From NCBI GenBank assembly GCA_030683155.1, contig JAUXMV010000108.1:1-64000 (forward strand): DNA of 64,000 nt, in the 5' to 3' direction. This DNA is from Bacteroidales bacterium. GTDB lineage: Bacteria > Bacteroidota > Bacteroidia > Bacteroidales > F082. Each line of letters opens with the position of its first letter. The first letter of the stretch is position 1. A program made the translations under genes and the position numbers. Under the pieces are notes generated by a model. That model did not search any database, was not told the DNA's origin, and worked only from the letters and a program-made list of their open reading frames with translations. This document shows, piece after piece, positions 1 to 9,232 of this stretch.

Positions 1-379
1 ATCCAAATTTCTATTGCACGCAAATAGTTTTAATGGCTTGCTTTTAACAAGCAAAGACTGTCTGAAACTGTCCTTTTGATTCATTTTCAATATAGTCCAA
101 TTTCTCAACCTTTGACAGATTGTTTATCAATTTTCAAGTAGTTTCGGTTTTACTCCCAAATCCATAGGATAAAATTTGGTATAAGCTGTTCTTCTACCCT
201 ATCTAGTTGCAAAGGGGGTCAGTATGCCGGAATGACATTGTAATTCAGCTCCTCACTGGGGTCAGTATGCCGGAATTTCAGTTTCTGGTTTTCGCCACGG
301 CTAACCGCTAGAGTTATGATTGTTTATGTATTTTGAATAGAAAACAGAAAGCTTCACACTCCTGAAATAGGCACAGGTA
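1..379. other. Left-edge non-coding stretch
   Basis: No gene can be supported here. The only structure seen is the pair of direct repeats at 214-233 and 258-276, annotated separately. The stretch lies downstream of the minus-strand lipoprotein gene and may be the margin of an insertion element that continues to the left of the window. Confidence 0.5.
214..276. repeat. Two direct repeats resembling IS21-type terminal repeats
   Basis: The 19-base motif GGGGTCAGTATGCCGGAAT occurs at 215-233 and again at 258-276, perfectly conserved and 43 bases apart. Multiple spaced copies of a GGGGTCAG-type motif are typical of the ends of IS21-family elements, where they bind the IstA transposase. No istA or istB is visible, so the element would lie to the left of the window or be a relic. 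The repeat is certain; the assignment to IS21 is inference. Confidence 0.45.
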
Positions 380-1024
380 TTATTTATAATAGATATCTTT
401 CAAAATTTTTCTTGTCATCCGTTCCATATCATCAGGCGAATTTGCGCTATAATTTCTTGTCTTGTATCTATTGTAGAATATTATTTCATCGGTCTGCATG
501 TTAAATACAATCAATCTTAAATCCGAGCGTGGTCTGGCAGCCGGAGTATAGCTCCAGGTATTTGCCATTGTGTTTGCTCCTATAGCAGTAGTTAATGAAT
601 TATATTCTGCATGAAACACAATAATCATGGCAAGCTGATTATTCTCAATTTCTTTCAATGCAGGGAAAAATGTCTGTGGAATGATCATCGTACTTACTCC
701 AGATAAGTTTTCCAATTCATTGAATAGTGCTAATAATTTACCTTTATCCAATTCAGGCATTTCTATGTGCTTCAGGACATATCTTGAGGATAGCACCTTA
801 TTTGTCGACACTGTTATTATCTCTCTATTCTTTTCGGCCAATTCACTGTCTGCTGTTCTCACCCTGAAGTCGTAGGCAGTTATCTCCAAATGAGGGCTTA
901 TCACTACTAAAGTGTCCGCTTCTCTTTTCATTTGGCGAAATTCAGAGGATTGTCTTGTCGGAAAACAGCTTGTCATTAAAAATAAGCCGCAAAGTAGTCC
1001 AATAATTAAGGAATTCTGTTTCAT
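380..1024 (-). CDS. Hypothetical lipoprotein (214 aa)
   Basis: The N-terminus is a lipoprotein signal peptide: a hydrophobic run followed by MTSC with the lipidated cysteine at residue 20. The remainder is soluble, mixed alpha/beta, with no motif I recognise. It includes a stretch of small and polar residues (near LTTAIGANTMANTWSYTP). It is probably anchored in the outer or inner membrane facing the periplasm. It stands alone, 330 bases from the next gene upstream. The coding frame is well supported by its length and lipobox; the function is unknown. Confidence 0.75.
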   Translation of the reverse strand: MKQNSLIIGLLCGLFLMTSCFPTRQSSEFRQMKREADTLVVISPHLEITAYDFRVRTADSELAEKNREIITVSTNKVLSSRYVLKHIEMPELDKGKLLALFNELENLSGVSTMIIPQTFFPALKEIENNQLAMIIVFHAEYNSLTTAIGANTMANTWSYTPAARPRSDLRLIVFNMQTDEIIFYNRYKTRNYSANSPDDMERMTRKILKDIYYK

Positions 1025-1355
1025 GTGACTTTGATTCTGGTTGTTTTACTTGTGGCTAAAGCTTGCTACTAAATGCCATTAGATTGTATTTTACTGAATT
1101 TCAATAATATAGAATAAGTTATACTTTTGAAAAGGGTTGTGCGAATATCAGCAAAAAACATTAACATCCGCAAACATTTCCATTTGTAAAAAATTTGCTT
1201 TTTTCTTCGCCAGTGCGTGCAATGAGGTTTTTCATCATCACAAGATTGGATGATTTATCAGCTGCACAGGGGCAATGATTGCGTGTAAGGCATGCGAATT
1301 TGGGAATAGGGATGATCATAGGCTGAGGTTGATCAGGGTTATGTCTTGTTTAAGG
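1025..1355. other. Intergenic stretch, no gene seen
   Basis: These 331 bases separate two minus-strand genes. I see no plausible reading frame, RNA gene or strong hairpin. The part next to 1024 presumably holds the promoter of the lipoprotein gene, but no convincing TAnnTTTG element stands out. Confidence 0.4.
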
Positions 1356-2201
1356 TCATGAATTTTCGGCGTTATCAGTTACCGGAATAATGCTGTACAT
1401 GCGGGCATCAAGGCTTGTGATGCCATTTACATAAAATGGATCGCTTCCATACCAGAATTGGGGTTCTGACCAAAAGTATGCGTTTTGAGGATCTCCGGGA
1501 AAGAAAGCTGTTCTGAAACCAAGCTCTTCTGCTTCAAGACGTTCCATTTCGTCTGCCAATAAAAGTACTGAGCGGGAGATTGATATGTTTTCTGTTTTTA
1601 TAAAGGTGGCGAGCTCTCTTAAACGATTGATAATCTGATACGAATAGATATGTTTCTGTGCTATCAGGTTGTCCAGTTTTATTTGTTCGTCTGCTGACAA
1701 AGGATTAGTACCAAAGAGAATTATGGGGACGTTTCTTTCTTTGCATCTATCCATGAAAGCAGGGATGTTTTCGAGCACTGCTTCCGGAAAGGCTTCTTTT
1801 CTTTCGCGCCTGATAAAGTATTCAGGTTTATTTCCTTTGAGAAAGTTATAAAGTTCTGCAATAAACCGATTGAATCTAAAACCCAACCAATCAAGTTTTT
1901 TGAACAATTTGGTTACAATTAGCAAGATAAGAATGACAGGCAGAAATGGTATGGCAAGCATCATTTTCCAGAAACGATCCTTTTTTGTTGAATTCAGCTG
2001 GGGTGCAACAATTTTGGTGATTTTCCAGATGTCTGATTCTTTGATTTCTGGCATCGCCTTTTTGTTTATCACAAAGCCGTGATAGCGGTCGAGGATGATG
2101 TCAAACACCGGAAGAAATATCGCAGGACGACCGGGATCAATCCGGGGAATATGCTTCCGTTTGATGTCCAATTTTGGAATGTTTATAGTGAATAAGGTCA
2201 T
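1356..2201 (-). CDS. Uncharacterised protein with one central membrane segment
   Basis: This 281-residue protein has no signal peptide. It has one strong hydrophobic segment at about residues 81-97, flanked by Lys/Arg-rich stretches, so it probably sits in the inner membrane with domains on both sides. The C-terminal half (PIILFGTNPLSADEQ, SRSVLLLADEMERLEAEELGFRT) looks like a folded soluble domain but matches no family I can name. It lies 56 bases downstream of the DUF6508-type gene and reads in the same direction as mcrBC, so it could be part of that transcription unit. A role in defence would be guilt by association only. Confidence 0.65.
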   Translation of the reverse strand: MTLFTINIPKLDIKRKHIPRIDPGRPAIFLPVFDIILDRYHGFVINKKAMPEIKESDIWKITKIVAPQLNSTKKDRFWKMMLAIPFLPVILILLIVTKLFKKLDWLGFRFNRFIAELYNFLKGNKPEYFIRRERKEAFPEAVLENIPAFMDRCKERNVPIILFGTNPLSADEQIKLDNLIAQKHIYSYQIINRLRELATFIKTENISISRSVLLLADEMERLEAEELGFRTAFFPGDPQNAYFWSEPQFWYGSDPFYVNGITSLDARMYSIIPVTDNAENS

Positions 2202-2257
2202 TTGGTTGGTATTATGAGGTTTGATTTGTTGATGGGATGATGGATTGATTTGAAGAT

Positions 2258-3013
2258 TCAGGATTCAAGGTGGTTGAAGTGTTTGGTGATGAGTGCTGCT
2301 ATTACTTTTTGCATCATGCCTGAGGCGAAGCTGTCGTTCCAGGCGCCGTCGCAGAATCTGTCGTTGCGGGCGATGGCAGTGATGAGTTTGGATAGCTCGA
2401 CGGGTGAAAGGAGTGAAAAGTCAAAATCGGGGAAGGATGCCAGCCAGCGGCCTTCATCCCAATGGGACCAGCCGAAATCGTATACTATCTTCATTTTGTA
2501 AGCCTGCTCCTGGATGCGCCAAAGGATACTATCTATAATTTGATTTTTGTATTTTCGTTTGCCGCCTTTTAAATCATTTTCTGCACTAAAAAGCTCCTGA
2601 AGCATGGCAGAAAGTGCATTCCATTCCTCTTGCTCAATTTTATTGAGTTGTTCGATCTGGTTTTGATTCAATGATTCTTCACTGGCTTTGTATGATTTTT
2701 TTCCGGACAGCCTCTTTTGCTTTATAGCCTGCGCTATAGGAAGAATGATTTCAGGGTCTGCAGTGAGGGGATGAAGTGCTGTAACCGGATAACGGTTGCA
2801 GAGATATTGCACTGCTTCATCCAGTGTGTTGAAAACTTCTTCACTGCTGTACCATTCATCTTCCAAATATGTTTCACCGGTTGATACCTGATAGTTTGTG
2901 ACATCCTGGTTTAGCATGCGCATCAGTGTGATTGATCCGCCTTCGGCACCGAGTTCGAGAAGAAGCTGGTTGGGATGGTTTGGGTTTTTTGATTTGCGGG
3001 TTTTTGATTTCAT
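2258..3013 (-). CDS. DUF6508-like domain protein
   Basis: The protein has 251 residues and is soluble. Its C-terminal part (about residues 175-245) contains the pattern FGWSHWDEGR, then LSKLITAIARNDRFCDGAW, then SFASGMMQKVI. This resembles DUF6508, a small domain of unknown function often found beside restriction or other accessory genes. The N-terminal part is lysine-rich at its very start and includes a region rich in Glu and Gln (SLNQNQIEQLNKIEQEEW), probably helical. It sits 149 bases downstream of mcrC on the same strand. The domain assignment is from memory of the pattern; the function is unknown. Confidence 0.65.
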   Translation of the reverse strand: MKSKTRKSKNPNHPNQLLLELGAEGGSITLMRMLNQDVTNYQVSTGETYLEDEWYSSEEVFNTLDEAVQYLCNRYPVTALHPLTADPEIILPIAQAIKQKRLSGKKSYKASEESLNQNQIEQLNKIEQEEWNALSAMLQELFSAENDLKGGKRKYKNQIIDSILWRIQEQAYKMKIVYDFGWSHWDEGRWLASFPDFDFSLLSPVELSKLITAIARNDRFCDGAWNDSFASGMMQKVIAALITKHFNHLES

Positions 3014-3162
3014 GGGAAGAGGGATTTAGGATTCAATGTGCTGTTGGCTTTTGGCAAGGACACCGGCGAACAAAGGGTGGTGAGTTTGGTCGACTTATTA
3101 ATGACAAGAGCAGAATGTAATTTAAAGTATATCATATGATTATATGTCTTTAAAAATTGAAT

Positions 3163-4446
3163 TTAATTTCCGTCAAGTTTTAAAAAGATCTGGGATGCTA
3201 TTTCTCCATTTAGTTTTCCGCTTTCATCAAGTACATGTACGAAAGCAATTTTGCAGTGGTTCAGGCCATTTTTACCTTTGTGAAACTTTCCGAAATCTGA
3301 ATCAACTGCATGTCCGTATTGCGGATACAGCAATATGCTTTTGGGGCTGTTCCAGTACATATTGTACACATACATCTGCTTGAGGTCGTCGTCGGAAGGT
3401 TTGTTGGCTTCGATAAGTTTCCACTTGGTATCGATGATGGTTGTTTCCCATGCTTCAGGGGGTGCATCATCAGGCATCATGGTTTCGTTGCATCGTTTGA
3501 TGACGATATCGGGATAGATACGTTTGTTTTCCCAGAATAAATCGTTGTCTTGATAGCTTACTTTAAATGCTTCGTTTTCTTTCGATTTGAGTTTCTTGTA
3601 GATGTATTTCTCCCAAAGTTTATTCATGTCGAAAAGCAGTGCGAGCATATTTTCGTCTCCTTTGGTGATGTCAGGTGCATAATTTAGGATGAGCATTTTA
3701 GCGATGTTGATTGCTTTGGTGTAATCGCTGGTTTTACGCGTAAGCCTGATTTGACCGAAAGCCTCTCTTGTGATAGGTATTTCTTGCATGTCCGGGAAAA
3801 AGAATAACAGCTTTTTTATATTGTCGCGCATGAAGCTGTCTGTTGCAACGATATCGAGGATCAATAAGCCCTTCAACAAGATTTGATTGAGCAGATGTGC
3901 ATGGTCATATTGCTGATGGGTAGTAAAAAAACGTTCCTGGTGAATAAGATTTTGCTGGATATTTTTTGCAAAGTTGAGCCGGCCTTTGAGGGATTTTACG
4001 TTGGAGGAAATATGCCGGTATTTCTTTACCAGCCCTTTACGCATCAGTTTATCTATTTCGTTGAGGTAAATATTAAAGTACAGATCGAGGAGATTGGTTC
4101 GTTTTTTCAGACTGGCATCAGAAACCGTTTCCAATTCAAGTTCACCACTGATGGCAAGCATTTTCATCAATACCTTTTGCCATTTTTTTGCCTCGAATTT
4201 AAATTCGCTTTTGGTAAATGTTTCTTTATCTGCTTTTGGTAAAATTTCGATTGTGAGATTTCCAATCTGAATGACGCCAACATACTGGGCAAACTTAATT
4301 CCATTCCGGATGACAGTGAAATAAAGATTGTCGTTTTTATCGTTGAACTGACATAGTTTTTCAAACTGGATGGGGGTCAATTTTCTGCCGAAATCATCCT
4401 CGTTTGTTGTCAGGCGATCATGTTCAAAAACCTGTATATAGGGCAT
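3163..4446 (-). CDS. mcrC: McrC, nuclease subunit of the McrBC modification-dependent restriction system
   Basis: McrC supplies the endonuclease of McrBC, which cuts DNA carrying modified bases after translocation by the McrB motor. The 427-residue product has the McrC layout: an N-terminal beta-rich region that contacts McrB and a C-terminal PD-(D/E)xK nuclease. The nuclease shows as PDIVI at about residue 315 and IDTKWK at about 338, both intact. I chose the ATG at 4446, giving MPYIQVFEHD, because it begins 16 bases after the mcrB stop. The longer open frame would overlap mcrB by about 145 bases and starts with an atypical basic leader. It is co-transcribed with mcrB. Confidence 0.9.
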   Translation of the reverse strand: MPYIQVFEHDRLTTNEDDFGRKLTPIQFEKLCQFNDKNDNLYFTVIRNGIKFAQYVGVIQIGNLTIEILPKADKETFTKSEFKFEAKKWQKVLMKMLAISGELELETVSDASLKKRTNLLDLYFNIYLNEIDKLMRKGLVKKYRHISSNVKSLKGRLNFAKNIQQNLIHQERFFTTHQQYDHAHLLNQILLKGLLILDIVATDSFMRDNIKKLLFFFPDMQEIPITREAFGQIRLTRKTSDYTKAINIAKMLILNYAPDITKGDENMLALLFDMNKLWEKYIYKKLKSKENEAFKVSYQDNDLFWENKRIYPDIVIKRCNETMMPDDAPPEAWETTIIDTKWKLIEANKPSDDDLKQMYVYNMYWNSPKSILLYPQYGHAVDSDFGKFHKGKNGLNHCKIAFVHVLDESGKLNGEIASQIFLKLDGN

Positions 4447-4462
4447 TGTAATGAATTTTACT

Positions 4463-7447
4463 TTAGCTGTAAATTTCTTTAAAGTTGTCGATGGACCAGC
4501 TTTCGTCTGATGATATCTGATACACCTTTCTTTCTTTGAGGTCGGAAATGATATCGCGGTCAAGGCCATTGAAAGTGGCGAATTTGAAGTTCTCCTTAGA
4601 TTTTTCAATCACAAAGGCATTCCCAAGAACCAGTCCTATTTTTCCGAAATCGCCATAGAAATATTCTTCCAGCAAGGGTATCATTTTATTCTTGAAGACC
4701 TCTTTCAAATCATCAAAGGAAAATGCATCAAGGAAGTAGGAATGCCCAATTTGGTGATCTTTATCGATCAGCTTTTCAATACGTGTGTTGATAACTGAAA
4801 GCAATTGAACCAAATCTATGCCATCAATTTCGCCTTTGGATTTGCCATGAAGTTTAATGATTTCAGGTTTTGGTGGCATTTCCACGAAAGTAAACCTGCG
4901 CCTCAAAGCAGTATCCAGCGCCTCGATACTTCTATCGGCGGTATTCATGGTGCCGATGATGTATAGGTTTGGGGGAACGCTAAATTCATCTTTGCTGTAG
5001 GGTAACTTAAGTTTGATCACCTCTTTGCATCCCATTCTTTTGTCAGACTCTATAAGGGTAATCAATTCGCCGAAAATCTGAGAAATATTCCCTCTGTTGA
5101 TTTCGTCAATTATGAGTACATAATTTTGTAAGGAAGTTTTTGCCGATATTTGAGTACTATAACTCATTAATTTTTCCAGCACTCCTGGATAGTAGATGCC
5201 TACACCAGTATAACGGACTTGACGCTTTTTATAATAATAATCCTTTAATGTGTTGATACTTAGCGTATGGCCAGTGCCGCCACTTGCTTTTACAAATTGA
5301 ATAGAACTGTTCGTGAAACCAGTAATCTTAAATTCGTATCCTGCAGTTTTAAGAGGGAATAGAATTGAATTGTTTTCTTCCCAATCGTCTTTTAGTTTTT
5401 CAAATGCTTCTTCAAAGTTCAACTTCCCGGCATTTTCAGTTTTTGAACTTTCATAATTTGATTCTGCTTTTTTACAGATAAGTTTAAAAAGACCATCCAG
5501 AATATCATATTTTAGATAATCATTGCCAGGATCAGGTTTTAGCGGCTTAATCCCTTCTATAAAATCCTCATAGCTCATGCTCTGATGGAATGTAATAAAT
5601 TCAATGATGCCTTCATCAACTAAACGCTCATACTCCACTTTCAATAATTCCCTGGAAGTATTGATATCAAAAGACGGGTTAGCTATTTTAACAGCTTCAT
5701 TTATGGTATTAAATGTTTTACCAGTTCCGGGAGGGCCATACAGGATTTGGTTTAAAGGATGATTGTACATTATGTTGTCTGATTTAAAAATTTTATCCAA
5801 TATGTATTGACGATATTCAGCATTGACCACAGCTTTATAGAACATGGGATTGTGTACATCCTTATGGCTTGATTTTTCAGTTCGATCTAATTCCTTACCT
5901 ACAGCCTCAAGCCATGCATTTATCATTGTTTCGTTATCCGGAATCGTATATTTGTTGAAATAAGTAAAGTAAGGCGGTTCTACATTTAAAGATTTTGTTT
6001 TGAATTCGCCAAACTTAATAAAGCCTGGCTGATTTTGAAATATATCTTTGTCTTTTTGTAAAGCAATTAAGTTGAAGAATGCAGCAGGACTATTTGGTTT
6101 CCCGTCATTTACAAGGGTAATCACATATCTTTGACCGACATTTATCGCAATCATTGTTATACTACCTTTTGGGGTTGAAAATGAAACCCTATTATCATTG
6201 TCCATCAGATCATACTTTGCAACCATGGTATTGCATAGATAAAAAAGATGCTTGATTTTTATTTCATCCGATAATACGGCCAGACTTTTTAATAATCGAT
6301 TTTCCCAATAAAGTTCAAGTATCTTTTCATATTGTTCTTTTGTTGCGGAATAATTGGTTCCCTGATTTCCGCCCTTAAAATCGGCAAACTCCGGCAAAAT
6401 CAATAATTCGTCTTTTAATATTGGCAGGTCACTGAAGTTGTGTTCAATTTCGAGAGACACTCTATCATGACTTTCATTCTTACTTTTATCAGTATAGTAT
6501 TGTTGCTCCACCTCATCATCCTTCCGGTTTTCGACTTCAGAAGTGACTTTACAGAGAGCATAACAACCTGCATTTTCACCTGTGACCCATAGGATGACTT
6601 TATCGCCCGGCTTAATTTTGTCTTTGTGTGCAGTAACAGTCCATGATTTTAAAGCATTCGCGCTGAGGGAAGCTACCACATCATAGATTTTGGGGATGCC
6701 CTGGAAAATCCAATAAGAAGATGGCTTGTTTATAAAGTCTTTGTAATAAACAACGCAGAAAAAGATAAAATCCTGGACAAGCAGATTCAGGTAAGTGTCG
6801 CTGTAGTAATCAGGTTCATCAGTAAATTTTCTGTATTGCACCATAAAATCATTATCAGACTTGATAAAATCCCTCACCTGATTGGCAATTTCGAGGAAGT
6901 GAAGGTATTTACGCTGACCACCGGAACCTATTTGTTTTCCATTAAGAATATTTAAAAAAGCAATGTAGTGCCCGCTTTTATAGATAAAGTACTTTTCGGG
7001 ATATTGCAGACTGAGGTACAAAGAAATCGCACGAATATCTCCGTGAAAGTGATTTGCCAGATTTTTGTCAGGAAAAAGCTTAGCCATTTCTGCACGCATT
7101 TCTTCAACCTTCAATACAAATGCTTTCAGTCTATCCTGTAACAAGATTGATTCATCAAAGAGCAAACTCATTGTTTCACTGGCTTTATCAGGAAAAGCCT
7201 GCAACAAATCCTTGTACAATGCAATTGGATAAAAATGATTGCTGGACCAAAGATTTTGAGGACCACTAACTTTAAATGCCTCCTCAAATATGGTCTTAAA
7301 ATCGCTGCTTACATTCCATTTCCATTTCTCAGAAACAAGTTTAAGCGCTTTCCATTTATAGGATTCATCTTCAAATATTTCGCTGTTGTTGAAATAGGTC
7401 TTGTAGGCCTGCCAGTAAGGCATTAATTGTTCTTCAAACTCACTCAT
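4463..7447 (-). CDS. mcrB: McrB-type AAA+ GTPase with an internal EVE-like domain
   Basis: This 994-residue protein is the motor and recognition subunit of an McrBC system. A long N-terminal region (1-235) is followed by an EVE/PUA-like modified-base reader at about 240-370, recognisable from SYWIFQGIPK and KIKPGDKVILWVTGENAGCY. The C-terminal McrB GTPase module has Walker A GPPGTGKT near residue 569, LIIDEINRGNISQIFGEL as Walker B, and the McrB signature MNTADRS near 832. EVE domains are known to bind modified bases, so the system probably targets phage DNA with modified cytosines. Downstream mcrC follows after 16 bases. The gene is larger than E. coli mcrB (about 460 aa) because of its N-terminal modules. 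Confidence 0.92.
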   Translation of the reverse strand: MSEFEEQLMPYWQAYKTYFNNSEIFEDESYKWKALKLVSEKWKWNVSSDFKTIFEEAFKVSGPQNLWSSNHFYPIALYKDLLQAFPDKASETMSLLFDESILLQDRLKAFVLKVEEMRAEMAKLFPDKNLANHFHGDIRAISLYLSLQYPEKYFIYKSGHYIAFLNILNGKQIGSGGQRKYLHFLEIANQVRDFIKSDNDFMVQYRKFTDEPDYYSDTYLNLLVQDFIFFCVVYYKDFINKPSSYWIFQGIPKIYDVVASLSANALKSWTVTAHKDKIKPGDKVILWVTGENAGCYALCKVTSEVENRKDDEVEQQYYTDKSKNESHDRVSLEIEHNFSDLPILKDELLILPEFADFKGGNQGTNYSATKEQYEKILELYWENRLLKSLAVLSDEIKIKHLFYLCNTMVAKYDLMDNDNRVSFSTPKGSITMIAINVGQRYVITLVNDGKPNSPAAFFNLIALQKDKDIFQNQPGFIKFGEFKTKSLNVEPPYFTYFNKYTIPDNETMINAWLEAVGKELDRTEKSSHKDVHNPMFYKAVVNAEYRQYILDKIFKSDNIMYNHPLNQILYGPPGTGKTFNTINEAVKIANPSFDINTSRELLKVEYERLVDEGIIEFITFHQSMSYEDFIEGIKPLKPDPGNDYLKYDILDGLFKLICKKAESNYESSKTENAGKLNFEEAFEKLKDDWEENNSILFPLKTAGYEFKITGFTNSSIQFVKASGGTGHTLSINTLKDYYYKKRQVRYTGVGIYYPGVLEKLMSYSTQISAKTSLQNYVLIIDEINRGNISQIFGELITLIESDKRMGCKEVIKLKLPYSKDEFSVPPNLYIIGTMNTADRSIEALDTALRRRFTFVEMPPKPEIIKLHGKSKGEIDGIDLVQLLSVINTRIEKLIDKDHQIGHSYFLDAFSFDDLKEVFKNKMIPLLEEYFYGDFGKIGLVLGNAFVIEKSKENFKFATFNGLDRDIISDLKERKVYQISSDESWSIDNFKEIYS

Positions 7448-7666
7448 AATGCGGTTGTAAATTTTGATTTATTTCGTGATCTAAAGGTATTCATTTTTCA
7501 ATTAGCTGAATTGATTTTTACACAGAGATGGTTTGTTACGATGATCCTATTCATCATTCAGACTTTCCAAGCAAGTGGGATAAAATATGAACTCCCGGCG
7601 CGTTTTTTCTGTAAAAGACCCAACATTTCTGGCATTATTCATTGATATTCAAAAACATGATCTTTT

Positions 7667-7972
7667 CTAGTCAGTTGCCTGTACCGAGTTTACACGATAG
7701 CCAACGGCCAGGATTGCTTCGAGACGGTAAAAGTTGGTGGTATAATTTTTACCATCTGCAGCAGTATGTGCAATTTTTGCACATACTGAATACTCGTCTA
7801 ACTCATTTGTTGCGAATATGTTTTTCAGGTGTTTAGTAACAACAGACCGTTCTGCACTAAACAATTCAGCCATAGTTTTTTGCGTTAGCCAAAAAGTGCC
7901 CTCGCGGAAAAAAACTGAAACATTTACTTTTTTATCCTGTGTGCTGAACAACAATAAGTCGCGTGCTTTCAT
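7667..7972 (-). pseudogene. Truncated RhuM-family gene (N-terminal 101 codons)
   Basis: The product is almost identical to the first 101 residues of the RhuM protein encoded at 9233-9964. Similarity stops abruptly after QATD, where a TAG at 7667 follows. The nearly identical DNA extends upstream of the start as well, so this is a recent duplication broken at its 3' end. It retains the winged-helix-like region (TFWLTQKTMAELFSAERSVVTKHLKNIF) but lacks the rest of the domain. A small DNA-binding product could still be made, but I regard it as a remnant. Confidence 0.8.
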
Positions 7973-8018
7973 TTTGTTTCATTTTAATTCATTCGCTTTG
8001 TTGATGACCTCAAAAAGT
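7669..8018. repeat. Copy 1 of a 350-bp direct duplication
   Basis: This stretch matches 9661-10010 at a constant offset of 1992 bases with only scattered differences. It covers the 5' part of a RhuM gene plus about 45 bases of upstream sequence. Beyond 8018 the two copies diverge quickly (traces of similarity persist to about 8085), and below 7669 the similarity ends sharply. Confidence 0.9.
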
Positions 8019-8198
8019 ATTTTAATGCTTTTGCTCTGCAAACACTGCCGATTATACTTTGAGCTGGGCTTGAGCTTGTGAGACTTGATATTGTTTATTG
8101 ATGAGAAGGGTTGGCTTACTCATTCAAATAATCTTTTAAGTTCATAATATTATCTATTGCATAATTAGAGTTCATTGCCTGAAACACTTAGGCTCCAT

Positions 8199-9230
8199 TT
8201 ATTTTTTTCTCTTATTATCTGTTTTTTTTAGCTTTTTTATCTGGCTTTCTATCGCTTTTATTTCTTCAATATCTGCATTGACAGCTGTTAGAGCTTCATA
8301 AGTTTTCCTTCGGGCATTAAACTGTTCATAAATTTCTGCAACCTTCTGTTCCATTAGAGCATTAGAAATTGTACCCGCACCTGACAGGATTTTTTTGTCG
8401 TTAAACTGTAAAATACGGTCAACGTTGTCTTTCCAAAACGACATGGTTAACTCGATTCTTTCTTTTGCACGCAATTCGGCTGTTTCTAAAAATATAACCA
8501 CCAAACGGTTCAATGTGTCAATCTCGTCGGCTGTGAGATAATTTTTGGAGATATAAATATCTTGTTTCCTTACAACAGTGCCTCTCCATGATGAAAGTGC
8601 CATGTTTTCTTTTGAAGAGTCAGCTCTCGATAGAATTATCTCGGCAGCTGTTTTTCCGGTTACGGCATAAAGTAACTTATTTTGCGTTTCTGCAAAAAAC
8701 ATCTGGGTGGCTTTGTCGGTAGCATCGTAATCGGTACTGAGGGCAAGCAAATCGCGTACTTTTTGGTAAAAGCGTTTTTCCGATGCCCGAATATCGCGTA
8801 TCCGCGCCAGCAATTCATCAAAATAGTCGGGACGGCCATCGGGATTTTTCAAGCGTTCATCGTCCATAACAAAACCTTTTACCATATACTCTTTTAGGTT
8901 TTGGTTGGCCCAGATGCGGAATTGTGTGCCACGCTTGCTTCGTACACGAAAACCAATGGCCAGAATCATTTCTAAGGAATAAAATGTTACTATGTATTCT
9001 TTCCCATCCGATGCAGTTGTTAAGTAATCCTTAATAACTGAATTTTGTTCTAACTCGCCTTCTTTCAGTATGTTAGTTATGTGCATACTAATATTTGGGA
9101 CGGAGGTGGCAAAAAGTTCGGCCAATTGGTTTTGGTTCATCCACACCATACCATCTTTGGCATAAAGCGACACCATTGCTTTGCCATCGGCTGTATTGTA
9201 TATAATTATGTTCTTATTTTCGTTTTTCAT
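8199..9230 (-). CDS. RhuM-family protein (343 aa)
   Basis: This is a virulence RhuM-type protein, a family named after a Salmonella SPI-3 gene and common inside type I restriction loci; its biochemical role is not established. The N-terminal region has a helix-turn-helix-like segment (GMVWMNQNQLAELFATSVPNISMHI). The core pattern GFRVRSKRGTQFRIWANQNLKEYMVKGF follows, then a Lys/Glu-rich helical C-terminus. Length is normal for the family. Its start lies 2 bases from the stop of the preceding RhuM gene, so the two are probably translationally coupled. It is only a distant relative of the duplicated copies on either side. Confidence 0.85.
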   Translation of the reverse strand: MKNENKNIIIYNTADGKAMVSLYAKDGMVWMNQNQLAELFATSVPNISMHITNILKEGELEQNSVIKDYLTTASDGKEYIVTFYSLEMILAIGFRVRSKRGTQFRIWANQNLKEYMVKGFVMDDERLKNPDGRPDYFDELLARIRDIRASEKRFYQKVRDLLALSTDYDATDKATQMFFAETQNKLLYAVTGKTAAEIILSRADSSKENMALSSWRGTVVRKQDIYISKNYLTADEIDTLNRLVVIFLETAELRAKERIELTMSFWKDNVDRILQFNDKKILSGAGTISNALMEQKVAEIYEQFNARRKTYEALTAVNADIEEIKAIESQIKKLKKTDNKRKK

Positions 9231-9232
9231 AA

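Noticed and set aside
4447-4608. N-terminal extension of mcrC by 54 codons
   Set aside because: It overlaps the mcrB 3' end in another frame, and its sequence (KNLRRTSNSPLSMALTAISF) is not McrC-like. The ATG at 4446 gives the usual McrC start.
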